64,000 nt of DNA from Stenotrophomonas africana (GCF_013004645.1 NZ_JABEME010000001.1:434001-498000); one strand, 5' to 3'. Shown: positions 14,314 through 26,085, counted from the first letter of the stretch. Notes: generated by a model not told the origin, from the sequence alone. Numbers and translations are program-made.

Positions 14314-14979
14314 CTATTTCACCGAGCGAGCGATGGCGTACTGCGCGCCGTAGTAGGTGGACAACACCAGCAGGCTGGCCAACGGCAGGCCACCGGCGAA
14401 GCGGTCCCAGGCCAGCAGGGAATCGCTGGCGACGAACAGCAATGCGCCTGCCGCGGCCCAGCGGGCGCTTCGGGCTTCCACGGCATCGGGCTGCGGGCTG
14501 CGCCACTGCCGTGCCAGGGCCAGCACTGCCATCGATGCCAGCACCACCACGTATGCCAGCACCGGCACACGCATCGGCACCGGCAGGTGCGGCCACAGGC
14601 CAAGCACATTGAGTACGGCAAAGGCCGCCAGCAGGACGCTGGCGGCCAACAGCCCACGCCCGGCACGCAGGCCATCGCGGAAGGCGACGATATAGCAGAC
14701 GTGCGCCAACAGGAATGCGACCAGCCCTGGCACGAACGCATCCATCGGCAGCATCAAAGCAATGTCACCCACGCACGACAGCAGCATGCCGGCCAGCACT
14801 GCGCGGCGGTAGAACGGCGGCGCCGGATCATGCACGCGCCAGACGATGGCGGCGATCAGCAGCGTGGTGGCCGGCTTGGCCAGCCAGTGCAGCCAACGCC
14901 CATCGCCGTGCAGGAATGCGCCCACGATGGCGAGGATCGCCATCAGCAGGATCACGCCATCGCGGACGCGCGGCTTCAT
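14314..14979 (-). CDS. YhhN/TMEM86 (lysoplasmalogenase) family membrane protein
   Basis: The 221-residue protein has seven or eight hydrophobic helices and the conserved YhhN features: 'WLHWLAKPATTLLIA', 'SCVGDIALMLP', 'FVPGLVAFLLAHVCYIVAF' and 'GALLFVASDSLLAWDRF', where the Asp residues in the second and fourth motifs are the family's putative catalytic acids. Members hydrolyse the vinyl-ether bond of lysoplasmalogens in animals; in bacteria the substrate is uncertain. ATG 14979 overlaps the stop of the M61 peptidase gene (ATGA), so it is translated from the same minus-strand mRNA. The earlier in-frame ATG at 14991 lies inside that gene and is less likely. Confidence 0.85.
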   Translation of the reverse strand: MKPRVRDGVILLMAILAIVGAFLHGDGRWLHWLAKPATTLLIAAIVWRVHDPAPPFYRRAVLAGMLLSCVGDIALMLPMDAFVPGLVAFLLAHVCYIVAFRDGLRAGRGLLAASVLLAAFAVLNVLGLWPHLPVPMRVPVLAYVVVLASMAVLALARQWRSPQPDAVEARSARWAAAGALLFVASDSLLAWDRFAGGLPLASLLVLSTYYGAQYAIARSVK

Positions 14980-16859
14980 CGTGCCTTCCACAGATCCGCA
15001 AGGCGGTCAGGCTTGCCGGTGATGCGCTCCAGCACCGGGTACTGCAGGCCACCGTGGTAGGCGATGTTCATCGTTTCGATGCGATCGAACTGCTTCACCA
15101 GCAGCACGATCGGCGCCTTGTCCTTCGCTGCCGCAGCCACCGCGTCCTTCAGGCGCTGGCTGCTGTACTCGCGCCCACCAACCGCGATCACCTTCATGCC
15201 GGGTGCAAGACCGGCGTTGAAGGCCGGGCTGTCCCAGATCACGTCCCCGACCGTGCCGTTGTCGAGCACGGTCGCACCCAGCGAATAGGCCAGCAACGCC
15301 GCCTTGGCACGTTTTTCCTGTGCCTTGTAGGCGTCGTTCGGCGTATCGCGGTAGACCAGCTTCCAGCCCGCCAGCTCCAGGCCACCGGTCAACGAACCGT
15401 GGCCGTCCAGGCGCCCGCGCAGGAACGTGGCCCAGTCATACGGCGCGATGCCGTTCAAAGTCGCGACCACGTCATCAAAGGTGTACGGGTTGACGTCCCA
15501 GTCGCCATTGCCGACCCCGAAGAACGCACGTGCGAAGTCATCCAGGCTGCGACGGTTGCCGCTCAGTTCGCGCAGCTTGCCCTCCACTTCCAGCCATAGC
15601 ATCTGGCCGCCGGAGTAGTAGTCCTCGCTCATCTGGTAGTTGCGGTAGGGCAACGTGCGGCGCTGGGCGATGGTCGGGTCGTTGGTGGTGTCCTGCAGTG
15701 GGCGCCAGGCCAGCCCCGGGCGGCCACGGTCATAGGTCGCAGCCACATTGGCCAGCATGTCGCGCGCCTGCGCCGTCGACCACAGCCCCGAGCGCGCCGC
15801 CAGCACCTGGCCCCAGAACTGGGTCTGGCCCTCGTACACCCACAGCAGGCTGTCGCCCATCGGCACGTTGAAATTGGCGGTGGCCAGGTCGGCGCCACGA
15901 CGGTACTTGCCGTTCCAGGAATGGGTGTACTCGTGCGGCAGCAGATCGCGCATCCACGCGTTGCTGTCCCACTCGGTGAAGTAGCCCGGGTCGGCACTGT
16001 TCTCGCTGGAACGGTGATGCTCCAGGCCGATGCCACCGAGGCGGTCGGTCAACGCCAGCAGGAATTCATAGTGGTTGTAGTGGCGTGCGCCATAGAGCTT
16101 GTCGGCCTGCTGCACCAGCGCGCGGTGCATCGTGATCTGTGCCTCGCTCGGCTTCAGCGACTTGGCTTCGTCGGCAAACACGTTGAGATGCACCGGCACC
16201 TTCGCGCCCGGGTCGAGATCGATACGCTGGTAGTGCTCACCGGCGAACAACGGCGAATCGACCAGATGGTCATACGAGATCGGCTTGAACACCACGGTAT
16301 CGCCGTCGCGGCGCGCGGTCTCCAGCGCCGTGGCAAACGACCAGCCCTTGGGCAGGGTCACGCTGGCCTGCGCCTGCAGGCTGCGCGCATCGACGCCGGC
16401 CGGATACAGCGAGTTGGCGTTCCACTGCAGGTTGAGCATTTCCGGGGTCATCACCACCCGCCCCTGACTGCCGCCCTGCGAGGACAGGAAATCGAAGTGG
16501 GCGACGATCTCGCTGACGCCCTCGGGCACGTCCACCTTGAACGCATAGACGTTGTACTGGTCGCGCTGCCAGGCCAGCGGCTTGCCGTTGGCGGTCACGC
16601 GCAGGCCGGCCAGCTTGTCGATCGGGCCGGTGGGCGAATGGTTGCCGGGAATCCACTGCGGGTACAGCAGGGTGACCGGACCGGGCTTGACCGGCACGGT
16701 GGCGGTCACCTTGAAGATGCGACGGGCAAGGTCACGTGCATCCACATCGATGCGCAGCAGGCCGGGAGCCGGCACGTTTGCTGGTGGCGAGGTCTGCGCA
16801 AGTGCAGGCGTGGCCGCCAGCGCGAACAGCAGGGACATCACCAGAGCACGGGTCTTCAT
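14976..16859 (-). CDS. Secreted M61-family metallopeptidase with PDZ domain
   Basis: The 627-residue protein has a signal peptide cut near 'PALAQ', an N-terminal beta-sandwich ('LLYPQWIPGNHSPTGPIDKL'), the zinc site HEYTH at about 309-313 with the third ligand Glu in 'LLWVYEGQTQFWG', and a C-terminal PDZ domain ('GTVGDVIWDSPAFNAGLAPG'). This is the layout of glycyl aminopeptidase-like M61 enzymes, which trim N-terminal Gly/Ala from peptides in the periplasm or outside. I chose ATG 16859 (MKTRALVMSL) over 16868 because it gives a normal signal peptide. It is followed, with overlap, by the YhhN-family gene. Confidence 0.9.
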   Translation of the reverse strand: MKTRALVMSLLFALAATPALAQTSPPANVPAPGLLRIDVDARDLARRIFKVTATVPVKPGPVTLLYPQWIPGNHSPTGPIDKLAGLRVTANGKPLAWQRDQYNVYAFKVDVPEGVSEIVAHFDFLSSQGGSQGRVVMTPEMLNLQWNANSLYPAGVDARSLQAQASVTLPKGWSFATALETARRDGDTVVFKPISYDHLVDSPLFAGEHYQRIDLDPGAKVPVHLNVFADEAKSLKPSEAQITMHRALVQQADKLYGARHYNHYEFLLALTDRLGGIGLEHHRSSENSADPGYFTEWDSNAWMRDLLPHEYTHSWNGKYRRGADLATANFNVPMGDSLLWVYEGQTQFWGQVLAARSGLWSTAQARDMLANVAATYDRGRPGLAWRPLQDTTNDPTIAQRRTLPYRNYQMSEDYYSGGQMLWLEVEGKLRELSGNRRSLDDFARAFFGVGNGDWDVNPYTFDDVVATLNGIAPYDWATFLRGRLDGHGSLTGGLELAGWKLVYRDTPNDAYKAQEKRAKAALLAYSLGATVLDNGTVGDVIWDSPAFNAGLAPGMKVIAVGGREYSSQRLKDAVAAAAKDKAPIVLLVKQFDRIETMNIAYHGGLQYPVLERITGKPDRLADLWKAR

Positions 16860-16931
16860 CGGCAGCATCCAACAACGGAGAATCTTCCGATGCTAGGCCT
16901 GTAGAGAGCCCTGCCCCATGGCCAAAGGTCA

Positions 16932-17045
16932 TGGGCGGTGCGCCCATCGGTGCATGCCCAAAAGCGTGCGAACCAAGGTTCGCACCCACCGTGTGCAGTT
17001 CGCACCCACCAAAGCGGTTTCAGTAGATCCACGCCATGCGTGGAT
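16932..17045. repeat. Cluster of short inverted repeats including one SMAG-type element
   Basis: Three hairpins lie between the M61 gene and ispH. GGGCGGTGCGCCC is at 16933-16945, GTGCGAACC/GGTTCGCAC at 16966-16985, and the SMAG-type element GTAG followed by ATCCACGC-CAT-GCGTGGAT at 17023-17045. The last has the tetranucleotide head and short stem typical of dispersed Stenotrophomonas repeats. Confidence 0.75.
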
Positions 17046-17059
17046 GCGGCCTTTCCCGG

Positions 17060-18010
17060 TCAGTCGACCAGACGCAGGCGCAGTTCCTTCGGCAGCGCGA
17101 ACACCATCGATTCCGGTTCGCCATCCAGCTCGCCTACGCCGCTGGCGCCCAGCTCGGTCAGGCGTGCGAGCACGCCATCGACCAGTACCTGCGGCGCCGA
17201 GGCACCGGCAGTCACGCCGATATGCTGCTTGCCTGCCACCCACGCCGGGTCGATCTCGTGCGCGCCGTCGATCAGGTACGACTCCACGCCTTCACGGCGG
17301 GCCAGCTCGCTCAGACGGTTGGAGTTGGAACTGTTCGGCGAACCGACCACCAGCACCAGGTCGCAGCGCTTGGCGAGGTCGCGTACGGCGTCCTGGCGGT
17401 TCTGCGTGGCGTAGCAGATGTCGTCGTTCTTCGGGCCCTGCATCGCCGGGAAACGCTCGCGCAGCGCATCGATGATGCCGCGCGTGTCATCCACCGACAG
17501 CGTGGTCTGGGTGGTGTAGGCGAAGTTTTCCGGCTGGTTGATGTGCAGCGTGGCAACCTGCTCGACGTCCTCGACCAGATAGATCTGGCCGGTGCCGGCT
17601 TCGCGGTTCCACTGGCCCATGGTGCCTTCCACTTCCGGGTGACCGGCGTGGCCGATCAGCACCACGTCACGGCCGGCACGGCAGTGGCGGGCGACTTCGA
17701 AGTGGACCTTGGTCACCAGCGGGCAGGTGGCGTCGAACACCTTCAGGCCACGGCGTTCGGCTTCCTGGCGCACCGCCTGGGACACGCCATGGGCGCTGAA
17801 GATCACCGTGTTGTTGTCCGGCACTTCGTCGAGCTCTTCGACGAAGATCGCGCCGCGCTGCTTCAGGTCGTCGACCACGAAGCGGTTGTGCACCACCTCA
17901 TGGCGGACGTAGATGGGCGCGCCCAGCGTTTCGATCGCGCGCTTGACGATCTCGATCGCACGATCGACACCGGCACAGAAACCACGCGGGTTGGCGAGCA
18001 GCACATCCAT
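17060..18010 (-). CDS. ispH: 4-hydroxy-3-methylbut-2-enyl diphosphate reductase
   Basis: The 316-residue enzyme makes the last step of the MEP isoprenoid pathway, converting HMBPP to IPP and DMAPP with a 4Fe-4S cluster. The three cluster Cys are visible in 'NPRGFCAGV', '[13 protein letters not shown]' and '[12 protein letters not shown]'. The active-site loop 'EGTMGQW' and the '[13 protein letters not shown]' motif are also intact. Length and start ([11 protein letters not shown]) are normal. It is the last gene of the murJ-ribF-ileS-lspA-ispH run, 27 bases after lspA, the usual lspA-ispH pairing in gammaproteobacteria. Confidence 0.97.
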   Translation of the reverse strand: MDVLLANPRGFCAGVDRAIEIVKRAIETLGAPIYVRHEVVHNRFVVDDLKQRGAIFVEELDEVPDNNTVIFSAHGVSQAVRQEAERRGLKVFDATCPLVTKVHFEVARHCRAGRDVVLIGHAGHPEVEGTMGQWNREAGTGQIYLVEDVEQVATLHINQPENFAYTTQTTLSVDDTRGIIDALRERFPAMQGPKNDDICYATQNRQDAVRDLAKRCDLVLVVGSPNSSNSNRLSELARREGVESYLIDGAHEIDPAWVAGKQHIGVTAGASAPQVLVDGVLARLTELGASGVGELDGEPESMVFALPKELRLRLVD

Positions 18011-18037
18011 CAGTTCAATCTCCCGGCAGCGGCCGGC

Positions 18038-18562
18038 TTACGGTTTCGGATTGGCATTATCCGCCTTTTTGGCGGACTTGCCGTCGAACAGGCCAAACAG
18101 GGCGATGCCGATGGCACCCACCACTATGGCCGAGTCGGCGATGTTGAACGAGGGCCAGGTGTAGCTGCCCACGTACCACTGGATGAAATCGACCACATGG
18201 CCATGCACCTGGCGGTCGATCACGTTGCCGATCGCGCCGCCGATGATCAGCGCATACGGCACGGCCGCCTTCCAGTTGCCACGGGCTGTACCGCGCAGCC
18301 ACCAGGCCATCAGGCCGCTGATGACGATCGCCAGCACGGTGAAGAAGTGCTTCTGCCAGCCACCGGCGTCGCTCAGGAAACTGAACGCCGCACCGGTGTT
18401 GTAGGTGCGGTACCAGTTCCAGAAGCCGTCGATGACCACCACCGGCTGGAACTCCGGCAGGCTCGACAGAACCCAGGCCTTGGACCACTGGTCCAGGCCG
18501 ATGATGGCCGCCGACAGCAGCAGCCAGACCAGGGCGTTCGGATGCGGACGGGGCGCGGCCAT
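18038..18562 (-). CDS. lspA: Lipoprotein signal peptidase (signal peptidase II)
   Basis: The 174-residue inner-membrane aspartyl protease removes signal peptides from prolipoproteins. It shows four membrane helices, the 'LDQWSKAWV' motif, '[10 protein letters not shown]' and the two catalytic Asp regions '[20 protein letters not shown]' and '[10 protein letters not shown]'. The C-terminal tail is Lys/Asp-rich. Its start shares one base with the ileS stop (TGATG), so it depends on ileS translation. Confidence 0.97.
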   Translation of the reverse strand: MAAPRPHPNALVWLLLSAAIIGLDQWSKAWVLSSLPEFQPVVVIDGFWNWYRTYNTGAAFSFLSDAGGWQKHFFTVLAIVISGLMAWWLRGTARGNWKAAVPYALIIGGAIGNVIDRQVHGHVVDFIQWYVGSYTWPSFNIADSAIVVGAIGIALFGLFDGKSAKKADNANPKP

Positions 18563-21393
18563 CAGAACCAGCTCCGCACTTCACCGGCACCGGTGATGTT
18601 GCTCACGCAGCGGCCACACAGTTCCGGATGATCGGCGTTGCTGCCGACGTCGGCGCGGTGGTGCCAGCAGCGCACGCACTTGGCCTTGGTGGTCGGCTGG
18701 GCGCTGACGAACACCTCGTCGGTGGTCGCCGGGCGCACCTGCACGTCGCCGCTGATGAACAGGAAGCGCAGTTCATCGGCCAGCGGCTGCCAGCGCGTGG
18801 CCTGCTCTTCACTGGCGGCGATGGTGATCTCCGCCTCCAGTGCGGCACCGATGGCGCCGTTGGCACGCATCGGTTCGAGCACCTTGGCCACCTGCTCGCG
18901 CACGGCCAGCAGCTGGTCGAAGTCGGCGGCGTTGAGCTGGGCATCGGCCGGCAGCGGCGCCAGGCCGTCGTACCAGGTGGTGAACAGCACGTGCCCGGCG
19001 CGTTCGCCCGGCAGGTAGCCCCACAGCTCGTCGGCGGTGAAGGTCAGGATCGGCGCGACCCAGCGGGTGAACGCTTCGGCGATGTGGTACATCGCACTCT
19101 GTGCCGAACGGCGACCGTGCGAATCGGTCGGCATCGTGTACAGGCGGTCCTTGGTCACGTCCAGGTACAGCGAGCCCAGGTCCACGCTGCAGAAGTTCAG
19201 CAGCAGCTGCACGATCTCGGCCATGTTGTAGCCGTCGTAGGCTGCCTTGATCTTCTCCTGCAGCTCCCACGCGCGGTGCACGATCCAGCGGTCCAGCGCG
19301 ACCATCTGGTCGAGCGGCTGCAGGTGCTGGGCCGGATCGAAACCGTCCAGGTTGCCCAGCAGGAAGCGTGCGGTGTTGCGCAGGCGACGGTAGGCGTCGG
19401 CGTTGCGCTTGAGGATCTCCTGCGACAGCGACATCTCGTTGCTGTAGTCGGCCGAGGCGATCCACAGGCGCAGGATGTCCGCGCCCAGCTTGTTCATGAT
19501 GTCCTGCGGCTCGATGCCGTTGCCCAGCGACTTGGACATCTTGCGGCCGTGCTCGTCCACGGTGAAGCCGTGGGTCAGGCACTGCTTGTACGGGGCGCGC
19601 TTGTCGATCGCCACGCCGGTCAGCAGCGAGGACTGGAACCAGCCGCGGTGCTGGTCGGAACCTTCCAGGTACAGGTCGGCCGGCTTGCCGAAGCCACGCG
19701 CGGCGAGCACGCCTTCATGGGTCACGCCCGAATCGAACCAGACGTCGAGGATGTCAGTGACCTTCTCGTAATCGGCCGCTTCGGCGCCCAGCAGTTCGGT
19801 GGCATCCAGCGAATACCACACGTCGATGCCCTCGGCCTCGACGCGGTCGGCGACCTGCTGCATCAGCTCCACCGAACGCGGGTGGATCTCGCCGGTCTGG
19901 CGATGGGTGAACAGTGCGATCGGCACGCCCCAGGTGCGCTGGCGCGAGATGGTCCAGTCCGGACGACCGTCGACCATGCTCTGGATGCGCGCCTTGCCCC
20001 AGGTCGGGAACCAGCCGACGGTGTCGATGGCGGCCAGCGCATCGTTGCGCAGGTTGGCCTTGTCCATCGAGATGAACCACTGCGGGGTGGCGCGGAACAC
20101 CACCGGCGTCTTGTGGCGCCAGCAGTGCGGGTAGCTGTGGCGGATCGGGTGGAACGCCAGCAGCGAACCGTTGTCGCGCAGCACGCCGACGATGGCCTCC
20201 TGCGCCTTCCACAGGTGCTGGCCAGCCAGCACCACGTCACCGGCCGGCGGGGTCGATTCCAGGTACACGCCACGGCCGTCGATCGGGGTCACCTGGCCGG
20301 CGTTGTACTTGTCCAGCAGGCCGTACTTCTGGCTGACCACGAAGTCTTCCTGGCCATGGCCGGGGGCGGTGTGCACCGCACCGGTACCGTCTTCGTCGGA
20401 GACGTGGTCGCCGTTGAGCACCAGGATCTCGCGTTCCGGGTAGAACGGGTGCGCCAGCAGCTGGTTTTCCAGTGCCGCGCCGGTGGTTTCACCGTGCAGC
20501 ACCACCGCTTCCACGCCGTAGCGCTGCAGCGCGCGCTCGGCCAGGGCGGCGGCCAGCACCAGCCAACGGCGCTTGCCGTTGTGGGCCGGGCCCTCGGCCA
20601 GCACGTAGCGGATCTCCGCGCCCAGCGACACCGCCAGCGAGGCCGGCAGCGTCCACGGGGTGGTGGTCCAGATCGGTACGGCCACTTCGACGTCGGCCGG
20701 CACACTCACGCCGAACGCCTGGCCGATGGCCTGCGCGTCGCGCGCGGCGTAGGCCACGTCGATCGCCGGCGATTCCTTTTCCTGGTATTCAATTTCGGCC
20801 TCGGCCAGCGCCGAGCCACAGTCGAAGCACCAGTACACCGGCTTGGCGCCACGCACCAGGTGGCCATTGGCCACGACCTTGGCCAGCGCACGGATCTCGT
20901 TGGCTTCGAAATCGAAGCTCAGGGTCTTGTACGGGTTGTCCCAGTCACCGGTCACGCCCAGGCGCTTGAAGTCCACGCGCTGGATGTTGATCTGCTCTTC
21001 GGCGAACTCGCGGCACTTCTGGCGGAATTCAACGGCGTCGAGCTTGGTGCCGACCTTGCCCCACTTCTTTTCGACCGCGATCTCGATCGGCAGGCCATGG
21101 CAGTCCCAGCCCGGAACGTAGGGCGCATCGAAGCCGGCCAGGTAACGCGACTTGACGATGATGTCCTTCAGGATCTTGTTGACCGCGTGGCCCAGATGGA
21201 TGCGGCCGTTGGCGTACGGCGGGCCATCGTGCAGCACGAACAGCGGGCGGCCGGCGGCGTTGTCGCGCAGCTGCTGGTAGAGCCCCTGCTCTTCCCACCG
21301 CGCCAGAATGCCCGGCTCGCGCTTGGGCAGATCGCCGCGCATCGGGAATTCGGTGGCTGGCAGGTTCAGGGTGGTCTTGTAGTCCTGGCTCAC
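18562..21393 (-). CDS. ileS: Isoleucyl-tRNA synthetase
   Basis: The 943-residue class I synthetase charges tRNA-Ile. The HIGH motif is in '[16 protein letters not shown]', the KMSKS motif is 'KMSKSLGNG', the editing domain (CP1) contains '[17 protein letters not shown]' and '[16 protein letters not shown]', and the C-terminal zinc finger has the Cys pairs 'CVRCWHH' and 'CGRC'. The length is normal for the bacterial type 1 enzyme. The ATG overlaps the ribF stop by four bases. Confidence 0.98.
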   Translation of the reverse strand: MSQDYKTTLNLPATEFPMRGDLPKREPGILARWEEQGLYQQLRDNAAGRPLFVLHDGPPYANGRIHLGHAVNKILKDIIVKSRYLAGFDAPYVPGWDCHGLPIEIAVEKKWGKVGTKLDAVEFRQKCREFAEEQINIQRVDFKRLGVTGDWDNPYKTLSFDFEANEIRALAKVVANGHLVRGAKPVYWCFDCGSALAEAEIEYQEKESPAIDVAYAARDAQAIGQAFGVSVPADVEVAVPIWTTTPWTLPASLAVSLGAEIRYVLAEGPAHNGKRRWLVLAAALAERALQRYGVEAVVLHGETTGAALENQLLAHPFYPEREILVLNGDHVSDEDGTGAVHTAPGHGQEDFVVSQKYGLLDKYNAGQVTPIDGRGVYLESTPPAGDVVLAGQHLWKAQEAIVGVLRDNGSLLAFHPIRHSYPHCWRHKTPVVFRATPQWFISMDKANLRNDALAAIDTVGWFPTWGKARIQSMVDGRPDWTISRQRTWGVPIALFTHRQTGEIHPRSVELMQQVADRVEAEGIDVWYSLDATELLGAEAADYEKVTDILDVWFDSGVTHEGVLAARGFGKPADLYLEGSDQHRGWFQSSLLTGVAIDKRAPYKQCLTHGFTVDEHGRKMSKSLGNGIEPQDIMNKLGADILRLWIASADYSNEMSLSQEILKRNADAYRRLRNTARFLLGNLDGFDPAQHLQPLDQMVALDRWIVHRAWELQEKIKAAYDGYNMAEIVQLLLNFCSVDLGSLYLDVTKDRLYTMPTDSHGRRSAQSAMYHIAEAFTRWVAPILTFTADELWGYLPGERAGHVLFTTWYDGLAPLPADAQLNAADFDQLLAVREQVAKVLEPMRANGAIGAALEAEITIAASEEQATRWQPLADELRFLFISGDVQVRPATTDEVFVSAQPTTKAKCVRCWHHRADVGSNADHPELCGRCVSNITGAGEVRSWF

Positions 21394-22337
21394 GCAGTGG
21401 CTCGCAATCTATGTTCGGAAAGGATGGCGCGCGCCTGTTCGGCGTCGCGGTGCATCTGGTCGGTCAGGGCCGCCAGATCATTGAATTTCTCTTCGTCGCG
21501 CAGCTTGGCGACGAATTCGACTTCGATGTGTCGACCGTACAGGTCGCCCTGGAAATCGAACAGGTGGGCTTCCAGCAGCGGTTCCACGCCCTCCACCGTC
21601 GGCCGCGTGCCGAAGCTGGACACTGATGGCCACGGCTGGTCGAACACGCCGTGCACCCAGGTCGCGTAGATGCCCGACAGTGCCGGGGTCTTCGGGAAGC
21701 GCAGGTTGGCGGTGGGGAAGCCCAGCGTACGGCCGAGCTGGCGCCCGCGCACCACCCGCCCGCTGATCGCATACGGACGCCCGAGCAGGTCGCCGGCACG
21801 GGCGAAGTCGCCCTCCTGGAGCAGCTGGCGGATGCGGGTACTGGAAATGCGCTCGCCATGCAGGTCGACCGCTTCGATCTCGCCGGCGCTGAAGCCGAGC
21901 TCGGCACCGAGCTGCTGCAACAGGGCCAGGTCGCCGCGACGGCGGTTGCCGAAGCAGAACTCCGGCCCGATCCAGACCTCACGCGCACTCAGGCGATTGA
22001 CCAGCAGCTGGCGCACGAAGGTCTCGGCCGGCATCGCCGCCATCGCCGCGTCGAAGCGCAGCAGGCCGATCGCATCGACACCGAGCTCGCGCAGGATCTC
22101 GACCTTGCTGCGTGCCAGTGTCAGCCGCGGCGGCGGCGTGCCCTGGGCGAAGAATTCACGCGGCAGCGGCTCGAACGCCACGGCCACCGCGGCCACGCCC
22201 AAGGCGCGCGCACGGGCAACCGCGTGGCGGACCAGCGCACGATGACCCAGGTGGAGGCCGTCGAATGCACCGATACAGACCACGCTTCCGTTGGGGAACA
22301 GCTCCCCGCCCTCGACGCTTCTGAACAGCCTGCTCAT
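21390..22337 (-). CDS. ribF: Bifunctional riboflavin kinase / FAD synthetase
   Basis: The 315-residue enzyme phosphorylates riboflavin to FMN and adenylates FMN to FAD. The N-terminal adenylyltransferase has '[15 protein letters not shown]' and '[13 protein letters not shown]' with '[10 protein letters not shown]'; the C-terminal kinase has '[13 protein letters not shown]' and 'GIYATWVHG'. ATG 22337 ([11 protein letters not shown]) is the usual start of this family; the open frame runs upstream to 22403 without similarity. It lies 75 bases after murJ and overlaps ileS, as commonly seen in gammaproteobacteria. I see no FMN riboswitch upstream. Confidence 0.96.
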   Translation of the reverse strand: MSRLFRSVEGGELFPNGSVVCIGAFDGLHLGHRALVRHAVARARALGVAAVAVAFEPLPREFFAQGTPPPRLTLARSKVEILRELGVDAIGLLRFDAAMAAMPAETFVRQLLVNRLSAREVWIGPEFCFGNRRRGDLALLQQLGAELGFSAGEIEAVDLHGERISSTRIRQLLQEGDFARAGDLLGRPYAISGRVVRGRQLGRTLGFPTANLRFPKTPALSGIYATWVHGVFDQPWPSVSSFGTRPTVEGVEPLLEAHLFDFQGDLYGRHIEVEFVAKLRDEEKFNDLAALTDQMHRDAEQARAILSEHRLRATA

Positions 22338-22412
22338 CAACTCTCGTTCCGGCCCGACCGGGGCCGCCGCTTCAATGGTGTAACCCTGAAGTATAGCCGC
22401 CACACGCGGCGA

Positions 22413-24032
22413 TCAATGCCCGCGCAGGTCGCGCGGGCGGAAGCCCATCGCCACCATGGCCACCGCATAGGTAGCGCCACCACCACCGACCAGCAGTGCC
22501 AGGGCACCGATCCGCTCCCATACGCCCATCGCCGAGAACGCGGGCAGCCAGTGCAGCAGGGCCAGCAGCGCAGCGACCATGGCCGCGCAGGCCAGCAGCA
22601 GGCGCAGCAGATAGCCGCCCCAGCCCGGCCGGCGCTGGTAGACATCGGTCTTGCCCAGCCAGTACCAGAGCAGGCCCAGGTTCAGGTAACTGGACAGCGC
22701 GCTGGCAATGCCCAGCGCCAGGTGCAGGCCGGGTTGCTTGCCGATGGCGGCCATCACGCCCTGCGCCTTCAGCTCGTCCGGCACCATCACCTGGTACAGC
22801 ACGGCCAGCAGCGCGAAGTTGAACACCATGTTGGCCACCAGCGCGGCCACACCGGCACGCACCGGGGTCCTGGTGTCCTGGCGGGCGTAGAAGGCCGGCA
22901 GCACCACCTTCAGCAGGGCGAACGCCGGCAGGCCGAAACTCAGGCCGTACACCGACAGCGCGGTCATGCGGGTATCGAAGGCGCTGAACTGGCCGTGCTG
23001 GAAGATGGTCGCGATCAACGGCTCGGCCAGCAGCAGCAGGCCCAGCATGGCCGGCACGGAAATCAGCAGGGTCATGCGCAGCCCCCAGTCCAGCGATCGC
23101 GAGAAACCCTCGCGATCGGTGCTCACGTGGTGGCGGGCCAGCGCCGGCAGGATCACCGTGCCCAGCGCCACGCCGAACACGCCCAGCGGCAGCTCCAGGA
23201 AGCGGTCAGCCAGCGACAGCCAGGACTGCGAGCCGTCGGTCAGCTTGGCCGCGATGACGGTGTCCAGCAGCAGGTTGATCTGCGCCACCGAGGAGCCGAA
23301 CAGGGTCGGCACCATCAGCGTCATCACCTTGCGCACGCCCGGATGGCTCCAGCCCCAGCGCGGCAGGGTCAGCAGGTTGATGCCCTTCAGCGACGGCAGC
23401 TGGAACAGCAGCTGCAGGATGCCGGCGGCCAGTACCGCCCAGCCCAGTGCCAGGATCTGCTTTTCCGGGGTGCCGCCCAGCCGCGGCGCCAGCCACAGCG
23501 CACCGGCGATCATGCACAGGTTGAGGATGACCGGGGTCAGCGCCGGCATCGCGAAGCGCTGGAAGCTGTTCAGCGCACCACCGGCCAGGGCGGTGAGCGA
23601 GACGAACAGCAGGAACGGGAAGGTCAGACGGAACAGGTCGACCAACAGGCCCTGCTTGACCGGATCGGTATCAACGCCGCTGGAGAAGACCGAGGCCAGC
23701 TGCGGCGCGAAGATCAGCGCCAGCGCAGTGACCAGCATCAGCACCCCACCCAGGGTGCCGGCGGTGCGGGCCATCAGTTCGCGCAGCTCGGCATGGCTGC
23801 GGGTCTCCTTCACCTCCGTGAACACGGGCACGAAAGCGGTGGCGAAAGAGCCCTCGGCGAACAGCCGCCGCAGGAAATTGGGTACCCTGAAGGCGACCCA
23901 GAAAGCATCAGTGATGGCGTTGGTGCCGAACGTGGTGGTCACCACGAAGTCCCGGACAAGTCCGAGAACGCGCGAGACCATGGTCATGCTGCTGAACGAC
24001 AGCAGGCCCCGCAACAACTTGGGTGAACTCAC
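22413..24032 (-). CDS. murJ: Lipid II flippase MurJ
   Basis: The 539-residue MATE-like (MOP superfamily) inner-membrane protein flips undecaprenyl-linked peptidoglycan precursor to the periplasm. Fourteen hydrophobic helices are apparent. Conserved features include the N-terminal 'LGLVRDFVVTTTFG', 'ITDAFWVAFRVPNFLRRLFA' (with the essential Arg cluster), 'AFVPVF' and the 'LFQLP' region. It is divergent from rpsT and leads the ribF-ileS-lspA-ispH run. Confidence 0.96.
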   Translation of the reverse strand: MSSPKLLRGLLSFSSMTMVSRVLGLVRDFVVTTTFGTNAITDAFWVAFRVPNFLRRLFAEGSFATAFVPVFTEVKETRSHAELRELMARTAGTLGGVLMLVTALALIFAPQLASVFSSGVDTDPVKQGLLVDLFRLTFPFLLFVSLTALAGGALNSFQRFAMPALTPVILNLCMIAGALWLAPRLGGTPEKQILALGWAVLAAGILQLLFQLPSLKGINLLTLPRWGWSHPGVRKVMTLMVPTLFGSSVAQINLLLDTVIAAKLTDGSQSWLSLADRFLELPLGVFGVALGTVILPALARHHVSTDREGFSRSLDWGLRMTLLISVPAMLGLLLLAEPLIATIFQHGQFSAFDTRMTALSVYGLSFGLPAFALLKVVLPAFYARQDTRTPVRAGVAALVANMVFNFALLAVLYQVMVPDELKAQGVMAAIGKQPGLHLALGIASALSSYLNLGLLWYWLGKTDVYQRRPGWGGYLLRLLLACAAMVAALLALLHWLPAFSAMGVWERIGALALLVGGGGATYAVAMVAMGFRPRDLRGH

Positions 24033-24134
24033 TCAGCGTCCCTCTTGACAATCGACTTGACGTGCATTTCTTACGCCATCATACTAGCTAGCTTGCTGTT
24101 CCCATAACACCGATTTTTTCAGGAAACCACCACC
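24033..24134. promoter_or_regulatory. Divergent promoter region, murJ / rpsT
   Basis: This 102-bp AT-richer stretch separates murJ and rpsT and holds their promoters. The T run before rpsT (ACCGATTTTTTCAGGAAACC) includes the AGGAA ribosome site of rpsT. I cannot fix the -10 and -35 boxes by eye. Confidence 0.45.
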
Positions 24135-24404
24135 GTGGCCAATATCAAGTCCGCCAAGAAGCGCGCCAAGCAGACCGTCGTGCGCAACGCGCGCAACGTG
24201 GCTCAGCGCTCGATGCTGCGCACCGCTGTCAAGAAAGTGATCAAGGCGCTGGACGCCAACGATGCCGCCGGCGCCGAAGCCGCCTTCGCCGTTGCCCAGC
24301 CGATCCTGGATCGCTTCAGCGCGCGTGGCCTGATCCACAAGAACAAGGCTGCTCGTCATAAGAGCCGCCTGAACGACCGCATCAAGGCCCTCAAGGCCGC
24401 CTGA
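24135..24404 (+). CDS. rpsT: 30S ribosomal protein S20
   Basis: The 89-residue basic protein binds 16S rRNA early in 30S assembly. It starts at GTG 24135 in the form [14 protein letters not shown], as in many bacteria with a non-ATG S20 start that helps feedback control. Typical motifs '[19 protein letters not shown]' and '[17 protein letters not shown]' are present. It is monocistronic and followed by a strong terminator. Confidence 0.98.
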   Translation: MANIKSAKKRAKQTVVRNARNVAQRSMLRTAVKKVIKALDANDAAGAEAAFAVAQPILDRFSARGLIHKNKAARHKSRLNDRIKALKAA

Positions 24405-24448
24405 TCCGGCGTTGCCGCCCTTCCCTTCGGGGTTGGGCAGCAGACAAG

Positions 24449-24473
24449 AACCCGGCCCTGGCCGGGTTTTTTG
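24449..24473 (+). terminator. Rho-independent terminator of rpsT
   Basis: AACCCGGCC and GGCCGGGTT (24449-24457 and 24460-24468) form a 9-bp stem with a two-base loop, followed by a T run. Confidence 0.9.
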
Positions 24474-24503
24474 TTGCCTGCGATCCGGTAGTGCCGGCCA
24501 ACG

Positions 24504-24529
24504 AAAAACCCGGCCGAAGCCGGGTTTTT
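24504..24529. terminator. Bidirectional terminator between rpsT and obgE
   Basis: AAAAACCCGGC-CGAA-GCCGGGTTTTT is a perfect 11-bp palindrome with a four-base loop and A/T runs on both sides, so it can stop transcripts from rpsT (plus) and from obgE (minus). A SMAG-type half element (GTAGTGCCGGCC) precedes it at 24488 and a short GTCGACTGACAGTCGACTC hairpin with a CTAC tail follows near 24539-24560. Confidence 0.85.
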
Positions 24530-24557
24530 GCCAACGCCGGTCGACTGACAGTCGACT

Positions 24558-25703
<1,146 letters not shown>

Positions 25704-25715
25704 TCAACTCTAACG

Positions 25716-25740
25716 AAAAGCCCCGCCGAAGCGGGGCTTT
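25716..25740 (-). terminator. Terminator-like hairpin between rpmA and obgE
   Basis: AAAGCCCCGC-CGAA-GCGGGGCTTT forms a 10-bp stem with T residues on the minus-strand side. It lies inside the rplU-rpmA-obgE run and probably attenuates rather than ends expression. Confidence 0.75.
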
Positions 25741-25803
25741 CCATGCAGCGTACTCTTCATCCAGCACAGCCATGCCGAGGCATGGGTGCCGGCGATGCCT
25801 GGA

Positions 25804-26067
25804 TCAGGCGTCGGCCGAGACGATGCTGACGGTGCGACGCTTCTTGGCGCCCTTGACCGAGAACTCCACCTTGCCGTCCACGAGGGCGAACAGGGTGTGG
25901 TCACGGCCCAGGCCAACGCCCGAACCCGGGTGGAACTGGGTGCCGCGCTGACGCACGATGATGTTGCCGGCTTCGATGGCCTGGCCGCCGAAGATCTTGA
26001 CGCCCAGGTACTTCGGGTTGGAGTCGCGACCGTTGCGCGAGGAGCCTACGCCCTTTTTATGTGCCAT
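25804..26067 (-). CDS. rpmA: 50S ribosomal protein L27
   Basis: The 87-residue protein has the classical L27 start [19 protein letters not shown] and the core '[20 protein letters not shown]', '[16 protein letters not shown]'. Its N-terminal tail reaches the peptidyl-transferase centre. It follows rplU by 18 bases. Confidence 0.98.
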   Translation of the reverse strand: MAHKKGVGSSRNGRDSNPKYLGVKIFGGQAIEAGNIIVRQRGTQFHPGSGVGLGRDHTLFALVDGKVEFSVKGAKKRRTVSIVSADA

Positions 26068-26085
26068 GACTGCTTCTCCTGATGC

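Noticed and set aside
18628..21669. Long open frame antisense to ileS (over 1000 codons)
   Set aside because: It arises from the high GC and codon bias of ileS; the translation is repetitive in Arg, Ala, Gln and His with no domain, and the opposite strand encodes a certain ileS.
22338..22412. FMN riboswitch upstream of ribF
   Set aside because: The 75-bp gap to murJ shows no conserved RFN-element parts and is too short for one.
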